Assembly (NCBI RefSeq): GCF_937958535.1 | Contig: NZ_CALGNQ010000159.1 | Location: forward strand, 1 to 25,628 | Direction of reading: 5' to 3' | Length of the DNA: 25,628 nucleotides | Source of the DNA: an uncultured Georgenia sp. | GTDB lineage: Bacteria; Actinomycetota; Actinomycetes; Actinomycetales; Actinomycetaceae | Part shown: positions 15,352 through 23,496 of the stretch, piece after piece | Layout: each line of letters starts with the position of its first letter | Position numbering within the stretch: position 1 is the stretch's first letter | Program-made: the position numbers and the translations under genes | Notes under the pieces: model-generated | Databases searched by the model: none | What the model was told of the DNA's origin: nothing | The model's input: only the letters and a program-made list of their open reading frames with translations

Positions 15352-18300
15352 CTCTCACGCACGGACACGGTCGACACCCCGCCACCGAGCTGCCCGTCTT
15401 CGACGTCTGCGGCCCGCTGCCCAGCGGCACCACCGTCCTGGAGGCAAGCGCCGGCACCGGCAAGACCTTCACCATCGCCGCCCTCGCCGCCCGGTACGTC
15501 GCCGAGCAGGGCGTGGAGCTCGGCGACCTCATGCTCGTCACCTTCGGCCGGGCCGCCACCTCCGAGCTGCGCGACCGCGTCCGCGAGCGGCTGGTCGACA
15601 CCGAGCGCGCCCTGCGTGACCCGGGGGCCGCCCGGGCGAGCCGGGACGTCGTCGTCGCCCACCTCGCCGACGTCGACGACGCCGAGGTGGAGGTGCGCCG
15701 GCGTCGCCTGACCCGGGCGCTGGCGCAGTTCGACGCCGCGACCATCACCACCACCCACGGCTTCTGCCTGCAGATGCTCTCCTCGCTGGGGATGGCGGCG
15801 GACGTCGACCCGGACCTCACCTTCGTCCCGGACACCACCGACCTGCGCGAGGAGGTGGTCGACGACGTCTACCTGCGCCGCTACGCCGACTCCACCCCGC
15901 CGGAGCTCGAGGTCGGCGAGGCCCGCACCATCGCCGCCGAGGCGGTGGGTGACCACCAGGCCGCGCTGCGGCCCACCGACCCACCGCCCGGCTCCCCGCC
16001 CTGGCACCGGGTGGACTTCGCCCGGGCCGTGCGCGCGGAGGTGCAGCGCCGCAAGCGGGACCGCCGCCTCCTGGACTACGACGACCTCCTCACCCTGCTG
16101 CGCGACGCCCTGACCCACCCCGCCCACGGGGAGGAGGCCGCGCGCCGGGTGCGGGAACGCTACGCCGTCGTCCTCGTCGACGAGTTCCAGGACACCGACC
16201 CGGTGCAGTGGGAGATCCTGCGCACCGCGTTCCACGGCCACCGCACCCTCGTCCTCATCGGCGACCCGAAGCAGGCGATCTACGCCTTCCGCGGCGGCGA
16301 CGTCGTCACCTACCTCCAGGCGCGGGCGGTCGCCCGGACCACGCAGACGCTGGGCCGCAACTGGCGCAGCGACGCCGCCCTCCTCACCGGGCTGCAGGCC
16401 GTGTTCCGCGGCGCCGCACTGGGCGACGACGCCATCGTCGTGCGGCCGGTGGAGGCCGCCCATACCGATCGTCGCCTGGAGGGCGGGGCGCCGGTGCGGC
16501 TCCGGCAGGTCACCCGGGAGCCGTTCCGGATGAAGGGCAGCCAGGCACCCTACGTCACCGCGGCCCGCGACCTCGTCGTCGCCGACGTCACCGCCGACAT
16601 CGTCCGCCAGCTCACCAGCACCCGCGTCCGCGGCCGCGACGGGTGGCGCGACCTACGGCCGGGTGACGTCGCCGTCCTCACCCGGGTCAACCGCGACGCC
16701 GAGGCGGTGCGGGCGTCCCTCGCCGCCGCCGGCGTGCCCGCCGTCGTCTCCGGCCTCTCCAGCGTCTTCGGCACCGAGGCGGCCCGCCACTGGCTCACCC
16801 TGCTCACCGCGCTCGAGCAGCCGGGGCACGCCGGCCGCGCCGCCGCGCTGGCGCTGACCCCGTTCCTCGGATGGGACGCCGCCCGGCTCGGCACGGCCAC
16901 GGACGCCGAGCGCGAGGAGCTGTCCGACACCGTGCGCCGCTGGTCCCGGCTGGTGGCCGAGCGCGGCGTCGCGGCGCTGCTGGAGTCGGTCACCGCCGAG
17001 GGGGTGGCCGAGCGGCTCATGGCCACCACCGCCGGGGAACGGGTGCTCACCGACGTCCGGCACATCGGCGAGGCGCTGCACGTGGCCGCCGTCGAGGAGT
17101 CCCTCGGGGTGGCCGCCCTCACCGACTGGCTGCGCACGCGCATCGCCGAGGCCGAGTCCGACTACGCCGAGGAGCGCAGCCGGCGGCTGGAGACCGACGC
17201 CGAGGCGGTCCAGGTCGTCACCATCCACTCCAGCAAGGGCCTGGAGTTCCCGGTGGTCTACGTGCCCTTCGGCTGGGACCGCGCCGAGGGCCGCACCCCC
17301 GCCGCCCTGCGCTACCACGACGACACCGGCACACGGCTGCTCCACGTCGGCGGCGGCGAGGACGCCGACGCCGCCGACGCCCGCCGCCGCCACCTGGAGG
17401 AGGAGCGCGGTGAGGACCTGCGACTGCTGTACGTCGCCCTCACCCGGGCGGCGCACCAGGTCGTGGCCCACTGGGTGCCCACGAAGAAGAACACCGCCGC
17501 CGGTCCGCTCAGCCGACTGCTGCTCGGCGACTTCGCCGTCGGCGCGCAGCCGCCGGAGCGGGTCGCCGTGGCCGCCGACGACGTCGTCACCGCGGCCCTC
17601 TCCCGCCTCGCCGAGCGGGCGGGTGGGCAGGCCGTGGCGGTGGAGCGGGTCACCGAGCGTCCCCCCGCCGTGACGTGGCAGCCGCGCGAGCCGGACCGGC
17701 CCGCGCTGTCCGTCGCGCACCTGCGCCGCACCCTGGACCACACCTGGCGGCGCACCTCCTACAGCGGTCTCACCGCCGCCGCCTACGCCGAGGGCGTGGG
17801 CAGCGAGCCGGAGGCCGCCGGGGTGGAGGACGAGAGCGACGTCGTCGTCCCCGCCGGCGACGGGCTCGCCCCGGCACCCCCCTCGCCGATGGCCGACCTG
17901 CCCGGCGGCACGGTGTTCGGCACCGTCGTCCACGACGTCCTGGAGCAGGTGGACACCGCCGCCCCCGACCTCGCCGCCGAGCTGCGCGCCCGCTGCCACG
18001 AGGCCGGGACCACCCGGGTCCCGGGCCTGGACCCGGACGTGCTCGCCGCCGCGCTGGAGCAGGTGCTCCTCACCCCGCTGGGGCCGCCGGCGGGTGGCGC
18101 CACGCTCGCCGACGTCTCGCCGGCGGACCGGCTCGCGGAGCTGGAGTTCGAGCTGCCGCTCGCCGGGGGCGACGCGGCCGCCCGCTCGGCGGCCACGCTC
18201 GTCGACCTCGCCGCGCTGCTGCGCCGTCACCTGCCCTCGGACGACGTCTTCGCCCCGTACGCCGACCGGCTCGCCGCCCTCGGCCCGGAGCGGCTGCACG

Positions 18301-18701
18301 GCTACCTCACCGGGAGCATCGACGCCGTGCTGCGCCGGGGCCGCGGCGCGGAGGCGCGGTACCTCGTCGTCGACTACAAGACCAACCGGCTCGCCCCCGC
18401 CGAGGAGCCGCTCACCCTGTGGCACTACCGCCCCGCAGCCCTGGCCGAGGCGATGATGCACTCGCACTACCCGCTCCAGCTGCTGCTCTACCTCGCCGCC
18501 CTCCACCGCTACCTGCGTTGGCGGCACCGCGGCTACGACCCCGAGCAGCACCTGGGCGGAGGCCTGTACCTCTTCGTGCGCGGCATGGCCGGCCCGGGGA
18601 CCCCGGTCGAGGCGGGCGCCCCCTACGGCGTCATGGCGTGGCGACCGCCGGCGGCGCTGGTCGTGGAGCTGTCCGCCCTGCTCGACGGGAGGCGCCCGTG
18701 A
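15348..18701 (+). CDS. recB: Exodeoxyribonuclease V subunit beta (RecB), helicase-nuclease
   Basis: A 3'-5' UvrD-type helicase fused to a nuclease. Helicase motifs: Walker A EASAGTGKT at residues 32-40, Walker B VLVDEFQDTDPVQW with D278-E279, LIGDPKQAIYAFRGGD, TIHSSKGLEFPVVYVPFGWD and LRLLYVALTRAAHQVV. The C-terminal nuclease carries H862, D992 and D1009-Y-K1011, matching the catalytic pattern of RecB nucleases, and a later Q in PLQLLLYLAALHRY. Length is 1117 residues. The ATG lies in a 4-base overlap with recC, with AGGTGAG 5 bases upstream. Catalytic residues are intact, so activity is expected. Confidence 0.97.
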   Translation: MTLTHGHGRHPATELPVFDVCGPLPSGTTVLEASAGTGKTFTIAALAARYVAEQGVELGDLMLVTFGRAATSELRDRVRERLVDTERALRDPGAARASRDVVVAHLADVDDAEVEVRRRRLTRALAQFDAATITTTHGFCLQMLSSLGMAADVDPDLTFVPDTTDLREEVVDDVYLRRYADSTPPELEVGEARTIAAEAVGDHQAALRPTDPPPGSPPWHRVDFARAVRAEVQRRKRDRRLLDYDDLLTLLRDALTHPAHGEEAARRVRERYAVVLVDEFQDTDPVQWEILRTAFHGHRTLVLIGDPKQAIYAFRGGDVVTYLQARAVARTTQTLGRNWRSDAALLTGLQAVFRGAALGDDAIVVRPVEAAHTDRRLEGGAPVRLRQVTREPFRMKGSQAPYVTAARDLVVADVTADIVRQLTSTRVRGRDGWRDLRPGDVAVLTRVNRDAEAVRASLAAAGVPAVVSGLSSVFGTEAARHWLTLLTALEQPGHAGRAAALALTPFLGWDAARLGTATDAEREELSDTVRRWSRLVAERGVAALLESVTAEGVAERLMATTAGERVLTDVRHIGEALHVAAVEESLGVAALTDWLRTRIAEAESDYAEERSRRLETDAEAVQVVTIHSSKGLEFPVVYVPFGWDRAEGRTPAALRYHDDTGTRLLHVGGGEDADAADARRRHLEEERGEDLRLLYVALTRAAHQVVAHWVPTKKNTAAGPLSRLLLGDFAVGAQPPERVAVAADDVVTAALSRLAERAGGQAVAVERVTERPPAVTWQPREPDRPALSVAHLRRTLDHTWRRTSYSGLTAAAYAEGVGSEPEAAGVEDESDVVVPAGDGLAPAPPSPMADLPGGTVFGTVVHDVLEQVDTAAPDLAAELRARCHEAGTTRVPGLDPDVLAAALEQVLLTPLGPPAGGATLADVSPADRLAELEFELPLAGGDAAARSAATLVDLAALLRRHLPSDDVFAPYADRLAALGPERLHGYLTGSIDAVLRRGRGAEARYLVVDYKTNRLAPAEEPLTLWHYRPAALAEAMMHSHYPLQLLLYLAALHRYLRWRHRGYDPEQHLGGGLYLFVRGMAGPGTPVEAGAPYGVMAWRPPAALVVELSALLDGRRP

Positions 18702-20791
18702 CCGAGACCGCCCTCACCACCGCGGTCGACGCGCGGCTGGCCCTGTCCGCCCCGCCGCTCCTCGCCCGCTTCAACACCGCCGGTGTCATCGACGCACCCG
18801 ACGTCCACGTCGCCCGCCGGCTCGGTGCTCTCACCGGGGAGAGCGACGAGCGGGTCCTGCTCGCGGTGGCGCTGGCCACCCGGGCGGTCCGGGCCGGGTC
18901 GGTGTGCCTCCGACTCGACGACGCCCCCTCCCTCGCCGCCGACGCGGAGGCCGTCGCCGGGGAGGCCGCCGCCGGGGAGGCCGCCGGGCCGGCGGGCGCC
19001 GCGGCGCCGGGCATTCTGAGGACGGAGGGGGCCTCAGTGGTGACAGGGACCCTCGGCACGGCAGGCGCCTCAGCGTCACCGGAGCCCCTCGGCTCGGCAG
19101 GCGTCCAGACGGCGCCGGTGGGCCCGGGGACGGCCGCGACCGCCGCTGTCGCCGACCTGCCCTGGCCCGACCCGGACGCGTGGCGGCGAGCGGTGGAGGC
19201 CAGCCCGCTCGTCGCGGTCGGCGTGGACGGCCCGGACGACCGGCCGGTGCGCTGGGTCGGGGGGCGGCTCTACCTCGACCGGTACTGGCGCGACGAGCTG
19301 CTCGTGCGCCGCCAGGTCGACACCCGGCTCACCCGCCCGGCCCTGGCGGTGGACGCCTCCCGGCTGGCCGGGGCCCTGGAGCGGCTCTTCCCCTGCCACC
19401 CCGACGACCCCCGGGAGCACCCCGCCGACCCGCGACAGCGGCTGGCCGCGGCGGCCGCCGTCACCGGGCGGCTCACCGTCCTCACCGGCGGGCCCGGCAC
19501 CGGCAAGACCACCACCGTGGCCCGGCTGTTGGCCGTGCTCCAGGACGTCGCCGGACCGCTGCGGGTCGCCCTGGCCGCACCCACCGGCAAGGCGGCCGCG
19601 CGGCTGCAGGAGGCGGTGCACGAGGTGGTGGCCCACCTGGATCCCGCCGACCGGGCACGCGTCGGACAGCCCGCTGCCTCCACCATCCACCGGCTCCTCG
19701 GCTGGCAGCCGGGCAGCACCACCCGCTTCCGGCACGGACCGGACCAACGGCTGCCGCACGACGTCGTCGTCGTGGACGAGACCTCGATGGTCTCCCTGCC
19801 CCTCATGGCCCGGCTGCTCGAGGCGCTGCGCGCCGACACCCGCCTCGTGCTCGTCGGCGACCCCGACCAGCTCGCCTCGGTGGAGGCGGGCGCGGTGCTC
19901 GGCGACCTCGTCGCCCGGCCGCCCGTCGCCCCCGCGCTGTCCCCCGCACTCGAGCCCCACCTCCCCGACGACCTCTCGGCCGAGGACCGCGACCGGCTGC
20001 GCGGCGGCGTCGTGCGGCTCACCACCGTCTACCGGCAGCGAGGGGACAGCGCAATCCTTCCCCTCGCCGCCGCGATCCGGGCGGGCGACGCCGCGGAGAC
20101 GCTCCGGCTGCTCCGGGCGGGCGGCCCGTCGGTCGAGCTCGTCGAGACGGCCGACGAGCATCCCACCGCCGACGAGGTCGCCGGGGTGCGGGCCGACGCC
20201 CGCGCCGCCGGCCGGCGTCTGGTCACCGCCGCGCGGGAGGGTGACGCCGCCACGGCGCTGCGCGCACTGGACGAGCACCGGGTCATGGTCGCCCACCGGC
20301 GCGGCCCCGCCGGGGTGGCGCACTGGTCGGACCTCGTCGAGGCCTGGGTCGAGGAAGCGGCCAGCTCCGCCGGAGGCCCGGCGGGGCCGGACACCGGGCC
20401 CTGGTACCTCGGCCGGCCGCTGCTCGTCACCGCCAACGACCGTGAGACGGGCCTGTACAACGGGGACACGGGGGTGGTCGTCGCCGACGGTGAGGGCGGC
20501 GTCGTCGCGGTCTTCGGGGACCCGGACCGTCCGCTGGCCGTGCGCCCGCACCGGCTGCCGCCGGTGGAGACGGTGCACGCGATGACCATCCACCGGGGGC
20601 AGGGCAGCCAGTTCGCCCGGGTGTCGGTGGTCCTGCCGCCGGCGTCCTCCCCGTTGCTCACCCGCGAGCTGCTCTACACGGCCGTCACCCGCGCGCGCGA
20701 GCAGGTCCGGGTGGTCGGCACCGCGGACGCCGTGCGCCGGGCGGTGGAGACCCCGGTCCGGCGGGCGAGCGGGCTGCGCGACCCGCTGTAG
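18698..20791 (+). CDS. recD: Exodeoxyribonuclease V subunit alpha (RecD), helicase
   Basis: The 5'-3' SF1B helicase of RecBCD, 697 residues. Walker [13 protein letters not shown] is at about 262-273, Walker [10 protein letters not shown] with D360-E361, then [35 protein letters not shown] and the C-terminal [19 protein letters not shown] and [17 protein letters not shown]. The GTG start overlaps the recB stop (GTGA) and has GGGAGG 6 bases upstream. Walker A lies about 90 residues later than in E. coli RecD, because of an Ala/Gly-rich linker at about 84-150 containing repeats. Helicase motifs are complete. Confidence 0.96.
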   Translation: MTETALTTAVDARLALSAPPLLARFNTAGVIDAPDVHVARRLGALTGESDERVLLAVALATRAVRAGSVCLRLDDAPSLAADAEAVAGEAAAGEAAGPAGAAAPGILRTEGASVVTGTLGTAGASASPEPLGSAGVQTAPVGPGTAATAAVADLPWPDPDAWRRAVEASPLVAVGVDGPDDRPVRWVGGRLYLDRYWRDELLVRRQVDTRLTRPALAVDASRLAGALERLFPCHPDDPREHPADPRQRLAAAAAVTGRLTVLTGGPGTGKTTTVARLLAVLQDVAGPLRVALAAPTGKAAARLQEAVHEVVAHLDPADRARVGQPAASTIHRLLGWQPGSTTRFRHGPDQRLPHDVVVVDETSMVSLPLMARLLEALRADTRLVLVGDPDQLASVEAGAVLGDLVARPPVAPALSPALEPHLPDDLSAEDRDRLRGGVVRLTTVYRQRGDSAILPLAAAIRAGDAAETLRLLRAGGPSVELVETADEHPTADEVAGVRADARAAGRRLVTAAREGDAATALRALDEHRVMVAHRRGPAGVAHWSDLVEAWVEEAASSAGGPAGPDTGPWYLGRPLLVTANDRETGLYNGDTGVVVADGEGGVVAVFGDPDRPLAVRPHRLPPVETVHAMTIHRGQGSQFARVSVVLPPASSPLLTRELLYTAVTRAREQVRVVGTADAVRRAVETPVRRASGLRDPL
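18956..19135 (+). repeat. In-frame repeats forming the RecD linker
   Basis: A 15-bp unit is duplicated exactly at 18956-18970 and 18971-18985 (protein AGEAA twice). After an Ala/Pro stretch, three 36-bp units follow at 19028-19063, 19064-19099 and 19100-19135, giving 12-residue repeats such as [12 protein letters not shown] and [12 protein letters not shown]. Codons such as ATT, AGG, ACA, TCA and GCA in this stretch are rare in flanking genes. Confidence 0.75.
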
Positions 20792-21012
20792 GCCGCAGCA
20801 TCGGCTCCCCTGTTCCTGCTGCGCCGCAGCGTCGCCGGCACAACTCCCGCTCCCCACCCAGCGAACCGTCGCCTCTGCACGACCCGAGGCGCGCATCCCG
20901 CAGCCGCGGTACTCCCGCCACAGCCCCCGCTGCACACGGCGGGCCGCCCCTGTCCACCGCCCCGCGGCGCGCGTCCCTCGACCGCGGCGTCGCCGCCGCT
21001 ACGGTGTGGCCC
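20792..21012. other. Non-coding gap between recD and hisN
   Basis: This 221-base C-rich region has no convincing gene. It holds a degenerate direct repeat: 20888-20909 and 20966-20987 match at 18 of 22 positions, 78 bases apart. No hairpin with a T-tract follows recD. TACGGT at 21000-21005 lies at its right edge before hisN. Confidence 0.5.
21000..21005 (+). promoter_or_regulatory. -10 box TACGGT, leaderless start of hisN
   Basis: TACGGT is followed by exactly 7 bases and the hisN ATG at 21013, the same geometry seen at aroA and at the SUMF1-like gene. No Shine-Dalgarno is present, which favours 21013 over the in-frame GTG at 21004. Confidence 0.5.
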
Positions 21013-21816
21013 ATGCCCACCTCCCGTCCCCGCTACGACGACGACCTGCGCCTCGCCCACGTCATCGCCGACCAGGTCGACGCCCAGACCATGGCCCGTT
21101 TCCAGGCGCTGGACCTCAAGGTCGAGACCAAGCCCGACCTCACCCCCGTCTCCGACGCCGACCGCAGCGCCGAGGAGATCGTCCGGGCCCAGCTCGGCCG
21201 CACCCGCCCGCGCGACTCGGTGCTCGGTGAGGAGTTCGGGACCACCGGCCACTCCCCCCGGCAGTGGATCATCGACCCGATCGACGGGACGAAGAACTTC
21301 GTCCGGGGCGTGCCGGTGTGGGCGACGCTGATCGGGCTCGTCGAGGACGACGAGGTGGTCCTCGGCGTGGTGTCCGCACCCGCCCTCGGGCGCCGCTGGT
21401 GGGCCACCCTCGGTGCTGGAGCGTGGACCGGGCGGTCGCTGTCCTCCGCCCGGCGCCTCCAGGTCTCCGACGTCTCCCGCCTCGAGGACGCGTCGCTGAG
21501 CTACTCCTCCCTCGACGGGTGGGCCGAGGCGGGGCGGCTGCGCGCCTTCCTCAACCTCGCCCAGCGCTGCTGGCGCACCCGTGCCTACGGCGACTTCTGG
21601 TCCTACATGCTCGTTGCCGAGGGCGCGGTCGACCTCGCCGCCGAGCCGGAGCTCGAGACCTACGACATGGCCGCCCTCGTCCCGATCGTCACCGAGGCGG
21701 GTGGGACGTTCACCAGCCTGTACGGCGCGCCGGGTCCCTTCGGCGGCAACGCCGTCGCGACCAACGGCCACCTCCACGAGGAGACCCTGGAGATGCTCAC
21801 CGCCCAGGTCGACTGA
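21013..21816 (+). CDS. hisN: Histidinol-phosphatase, inositol monophosphatase family
   Basis: Removes phosphate from L-histidinol phosphate in histidine biosynthesis; in actinobacteria this step is done by an IMPase-fold enzyme. The 267-residue product has the metal-binding motifs: [16 protein letters not shown], the [17 protein letters not shown] signature and [17 protein letters not shown] near the C-terminus. The related inositol monophosphatases and CysQ share these motifs, but [14 protein letters not shown] and the neighbourhood (aroA-rsgA) favour HisN. It has its own apparent promoter and lies 221 bases after recD. Confidence 0.9.
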   Translation: MPTSRPRYDDDLRLAHVIADQVDAQTMARFQALDLKVETKPDLTPVSDADRSAEEIVRAQLGRTRPRDSVLGEEFGTTGHSPRQWIIDPIDGTKNFVRGVPVWATLIGLVEDDEVVLGVVSAPALGRRWWATLGAGAWTGRSLSSARRLQVSDVSRLEDASLSYSSLDGWAEAGRLRAFLNLAQRCWRTRAYGDFWSYMLVAEGAVDLAAEPELETYDMAALVPIVTEAGGTFTSLYGAPGPFGGNAVATNGHLHEETLEMLTAQVD

Positions 21817-21859
21817 CGGGCAGCGTCGATATGACCTGTACCCGTGTGACGCGCACCAC

Positions 21860-21865
21860 TACGCT
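21860..21865 (+). promoter_or_regulatory. -10 box TACGCT upstream of alpha/beta hydrolase
   Basis: TACGCT lies 30 bases before the ATG at 21896, allowing a short leader that includes the GGAGG ribosome site. A -35 hexamer is not clear. Confidence 0.35.
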
Positions 21866-21895
21866 CGCTGCGACATCCGAGGAGTGGAGGCGGTC

Positions 21896-22630
21896 ATGGT
21901 CCAGACGTCGGCGGCACCGGTCATTCTCGTCCCGGGCTTCTGGCTCGGGGCGTGGGCGTGGGACGAGGTGGCACAGCGGCTACGCGGCGCCGGCGTGGAC
22001 GTCACCGCCCTGACCCTGCCCGGCTACGAGTCCCGCGACACCGACCGGTCGGGCATCACCCTCCAGGACCATGTCGACGCCATCGTCGAGGCGGTGCGAG
22101 CGGCCGGGCAGCGGGTCGTGCTCGTCGTGCACAGCGCGGCCGGGTTCGCCGGCTACGCCGCCGGCGACGTCGCCCACGACCGCATCGCCGCGATGGTGTA
22201 CGTCGACACCGCCCCGGGCATCGGGCCGCTGGAGCCCGACTTCGACGCCGTCGAGCTGCCGCTCGACTGGGAGGAGATCAGCACCGAGGAGAACCTCGAC
22301 GGGCTCAGCGAGGAACAGCTCGCGACGTTCCGCGAGCGGGCCGTGCCGGTGCCCGGTGGCGTCGTCCGCGGGTCCGTCCCGCTGGTGAACGACGCGCGCC
22401 GCACCATCCCGAGCACCTTCGTCTGCACGAGCTTCACCGCCGAGCAGTACCGCACGTACGCCGCCGAGGAGGCGCCCTCCTGGCTCGCCGGCATCCCCGA
22501 GCTGACCGATGCCACGTGGGTCGACCTGCCGACGAGCCACTGGCCCATGTGGTCCCGGCCCGCCGAGCTGGCCGACATCATCGGCGACGTCGCGGCGCGC
22601 CACGCCCCCGCCGAGGACACGGCCGGCTGA
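21896..22630 (+). CDS. Alpha/beta hydrolase, MES/EstA-like
   Basis: A 244-residue alpha/beta hydrolase. The N-terminus VILVPGFWLGAWAWDEVAQRL carries the oxyanion loop, the nucleophile is S80 in LVVHSAAGFAG, and the probable catalytic histidine is H215 in LPTSHWPMWSRP close to the C-terminus. The GFWLGAWAWDEVA and SHWPMWS patterns resemble the plant methylesterase-like bacterial group; substrate is unknown. The ATG at 21896 has GGAGG 5-6 bases upstream. It is convergent with the DinB-family gene. Confidence 0.88.
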   Translation: MVQTSAAPVILVPGFWLGAWAWDEVAQRLRGAGVDVTALTLPGYESRDTDRSGITLQDHVDAIVEAVRAAGQRVVLVVHSAAGFAGYAAGDVAHDRIAAMVYVDTAPGIGPLEPDFDAVELPLDWEEISTEENLDGLSEEQLATFRERAVPVPGGVVRGSVPLVNDARRTIPSTFVCTSFTAEQYRTYAAEEAPSWLAGIPELTDATWVDLPTSHWPMWSRPAELADIIGDVAARHAPAEDTAG

Positions 22631-22686
22631 CGAGGTGCCGGCGACCGTGGGCCGACCACGGCCGGGCCACCGCGCGGGCCGGCCGC

Positions 22687-22753
22687 GTCCCGGCCACCGC
22701 GGTCCGAGCCCGTCCCGGCCACCGCGGTCCGAGCCCGTCCCGGCGACCGGGCC
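22687..22753. repeat. 25-bp tandem repeat in a convergent gap
   Basis: Two exact 25-base copies (22687-22711 and 22712-22736) are followed by a partial third copy that keeps about the first 17 bases with one change. The array fills part of the 149-base gap between the convergent alpha/beta hydrolase and DinB-family genes. No typical terminator with a T-tract is visible there. Confidence 0.8.
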
Positions 22754-22779
22754 GGTGAGCTCGGGGTCCCGCCGGCCGG

Positions 22780-23358
22780 CTACGGCCCGGTCGCCGCGCC
22801 GTCGTCCGCGGGGAGCATCGGCCAGTCGGGCGGCGGGTCCTCCCCCACCCGGCCGTCGATCGCCTCGCGGAGCAGGTCGAGGTGGCCGGTGTGGCGCGCG
22901 TACTCCTCGATGAGGTCGAACACGAGCCGCCGCAGGCTCACCCGTTCCCCGTCGAGCTCGTGGTGGACGAGCTGGTCGAGGCCGCCGTCCGCGAGCGCCT
23001 CCCGCAGCCGCCGGCGCGAGCGGGCGACGGCGGCCTCCCACAGCGCGGAGAGCTCCTCGGCCGACTCGTCGGGCCGGAACTGCCAGGTCATCGGGTCCTC
23101 ACCCTCCGGGGCGAGGAGCCAGGTCTCGGGCGGGCGTCCGGCGAGCTTCCAGGCGAACATGTCGTCCTCGTCCACGGCGAGGTGCTTGAGCAGTCCGCCC
23201 ACCGTCAGCTCGGAGGTCGGCACCGCCCGCTGCCGCAGCTGCTCGGTGCTCAGGCCGTCAGCCTTCCAGCGGAACGTCGCGCGCATCCGCTCCAGCGACC
23301 CGACGACGTGGTCCTCCTCGCTGCCCGCCAGGGGCGGTTCCCATGGTGGCACGTCCAT
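22780..23358 (-). CDS. DinB family protein (DUF664 type)
   Basis: A 192-residue four-helix-bundle protein of the DinB/DUF664 superfamily, which includes mycothiol-dependent metalloenzymes. TVGGLLKHLAVDEDDMFAWKLAG and EEYARHTGHLDLLREAIDG supply the histidines (about H60 and two near the C-terminal third) that bind metal in this family. The ATG at 23358 has AGGAGGG 5 bases upstream, so it is preferred over the in-frame ATG at 23373. A mycothiol-dependent role fits the SigR/RsrA system in the same window but is inference. Confidence 0.88.
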   Translation of the reverse strand: MDVPPWEPPLAGSEEDHVVGSLERMRATFRWKADGLSTEQLRQRAVPTSELTVGGLLKHLAVDEDDMFAWKLAGRPPETWLLAPEGEDPMTWQFRPDESAEELSALWEAAVARSRRRLREALADGGLDQLVHHELDGERVSLRRLVFDLIEEYARHTGHLDLLREAIDGRVGEDPPPDWPMLPADDGAATGP

Positions 23359-23386
23359 ACGGTCCCTCCTCATCGACGGTGGGACG

Positions 23387-23392
23387 ACCGTA
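23387..23392 (-). promoter_or_regulatory. -10 box TACGGT upstream of DinB-family gene
   Basis: TACGGT on the minus strand would start RNA near 23380, leaving about 22 bases before the ATG at 23358 with the strong AGGAGGG site inside that leader. Confidence 0.45.
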
Positions 23393-23436
23393 GCCCCGGC
23401 GCCCGGGGCCGGCCAGCCCGCGGCACGGGTGCGCAG

Positions 23437-23442
23437 TAGCCT
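23437..23442 (+). promoter_or_regulatory. -10 box TAGCCT upstream of mgtE
   Basis: TAGCCT lies 54 bases before the mgtE ATG. The predicted leader of about 48 bases is too short for a magnesium riboswitch, and no riboswitch-like structure is apparent. Confidence 0.35.
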
Positions 23443-23496
23443 CGACTACCGGGCCGCGGCGCATGGACCGCCGGCGCACACGAGGAGTGGGTGGCG

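Noticed and set aside
16653..18551. Long minus-strand reading frame opposite recB
   Set aside because: Shadow of recB; the sense strand has all helicase and nuclease motifs, the antisense product has none.
17675..18697. recD extended upstream into recB
   Set aside because: The extension is an out-of-frame reading of recB; the GTG at 18698 has a good ribosome site and the usual GTGA overlap.
23374..23496. Magnesium riboswitch upstream of mgtE
   Set aside because: The gap is short, the predicted leader is about 48 bases, and no M-box-like structure is visible.
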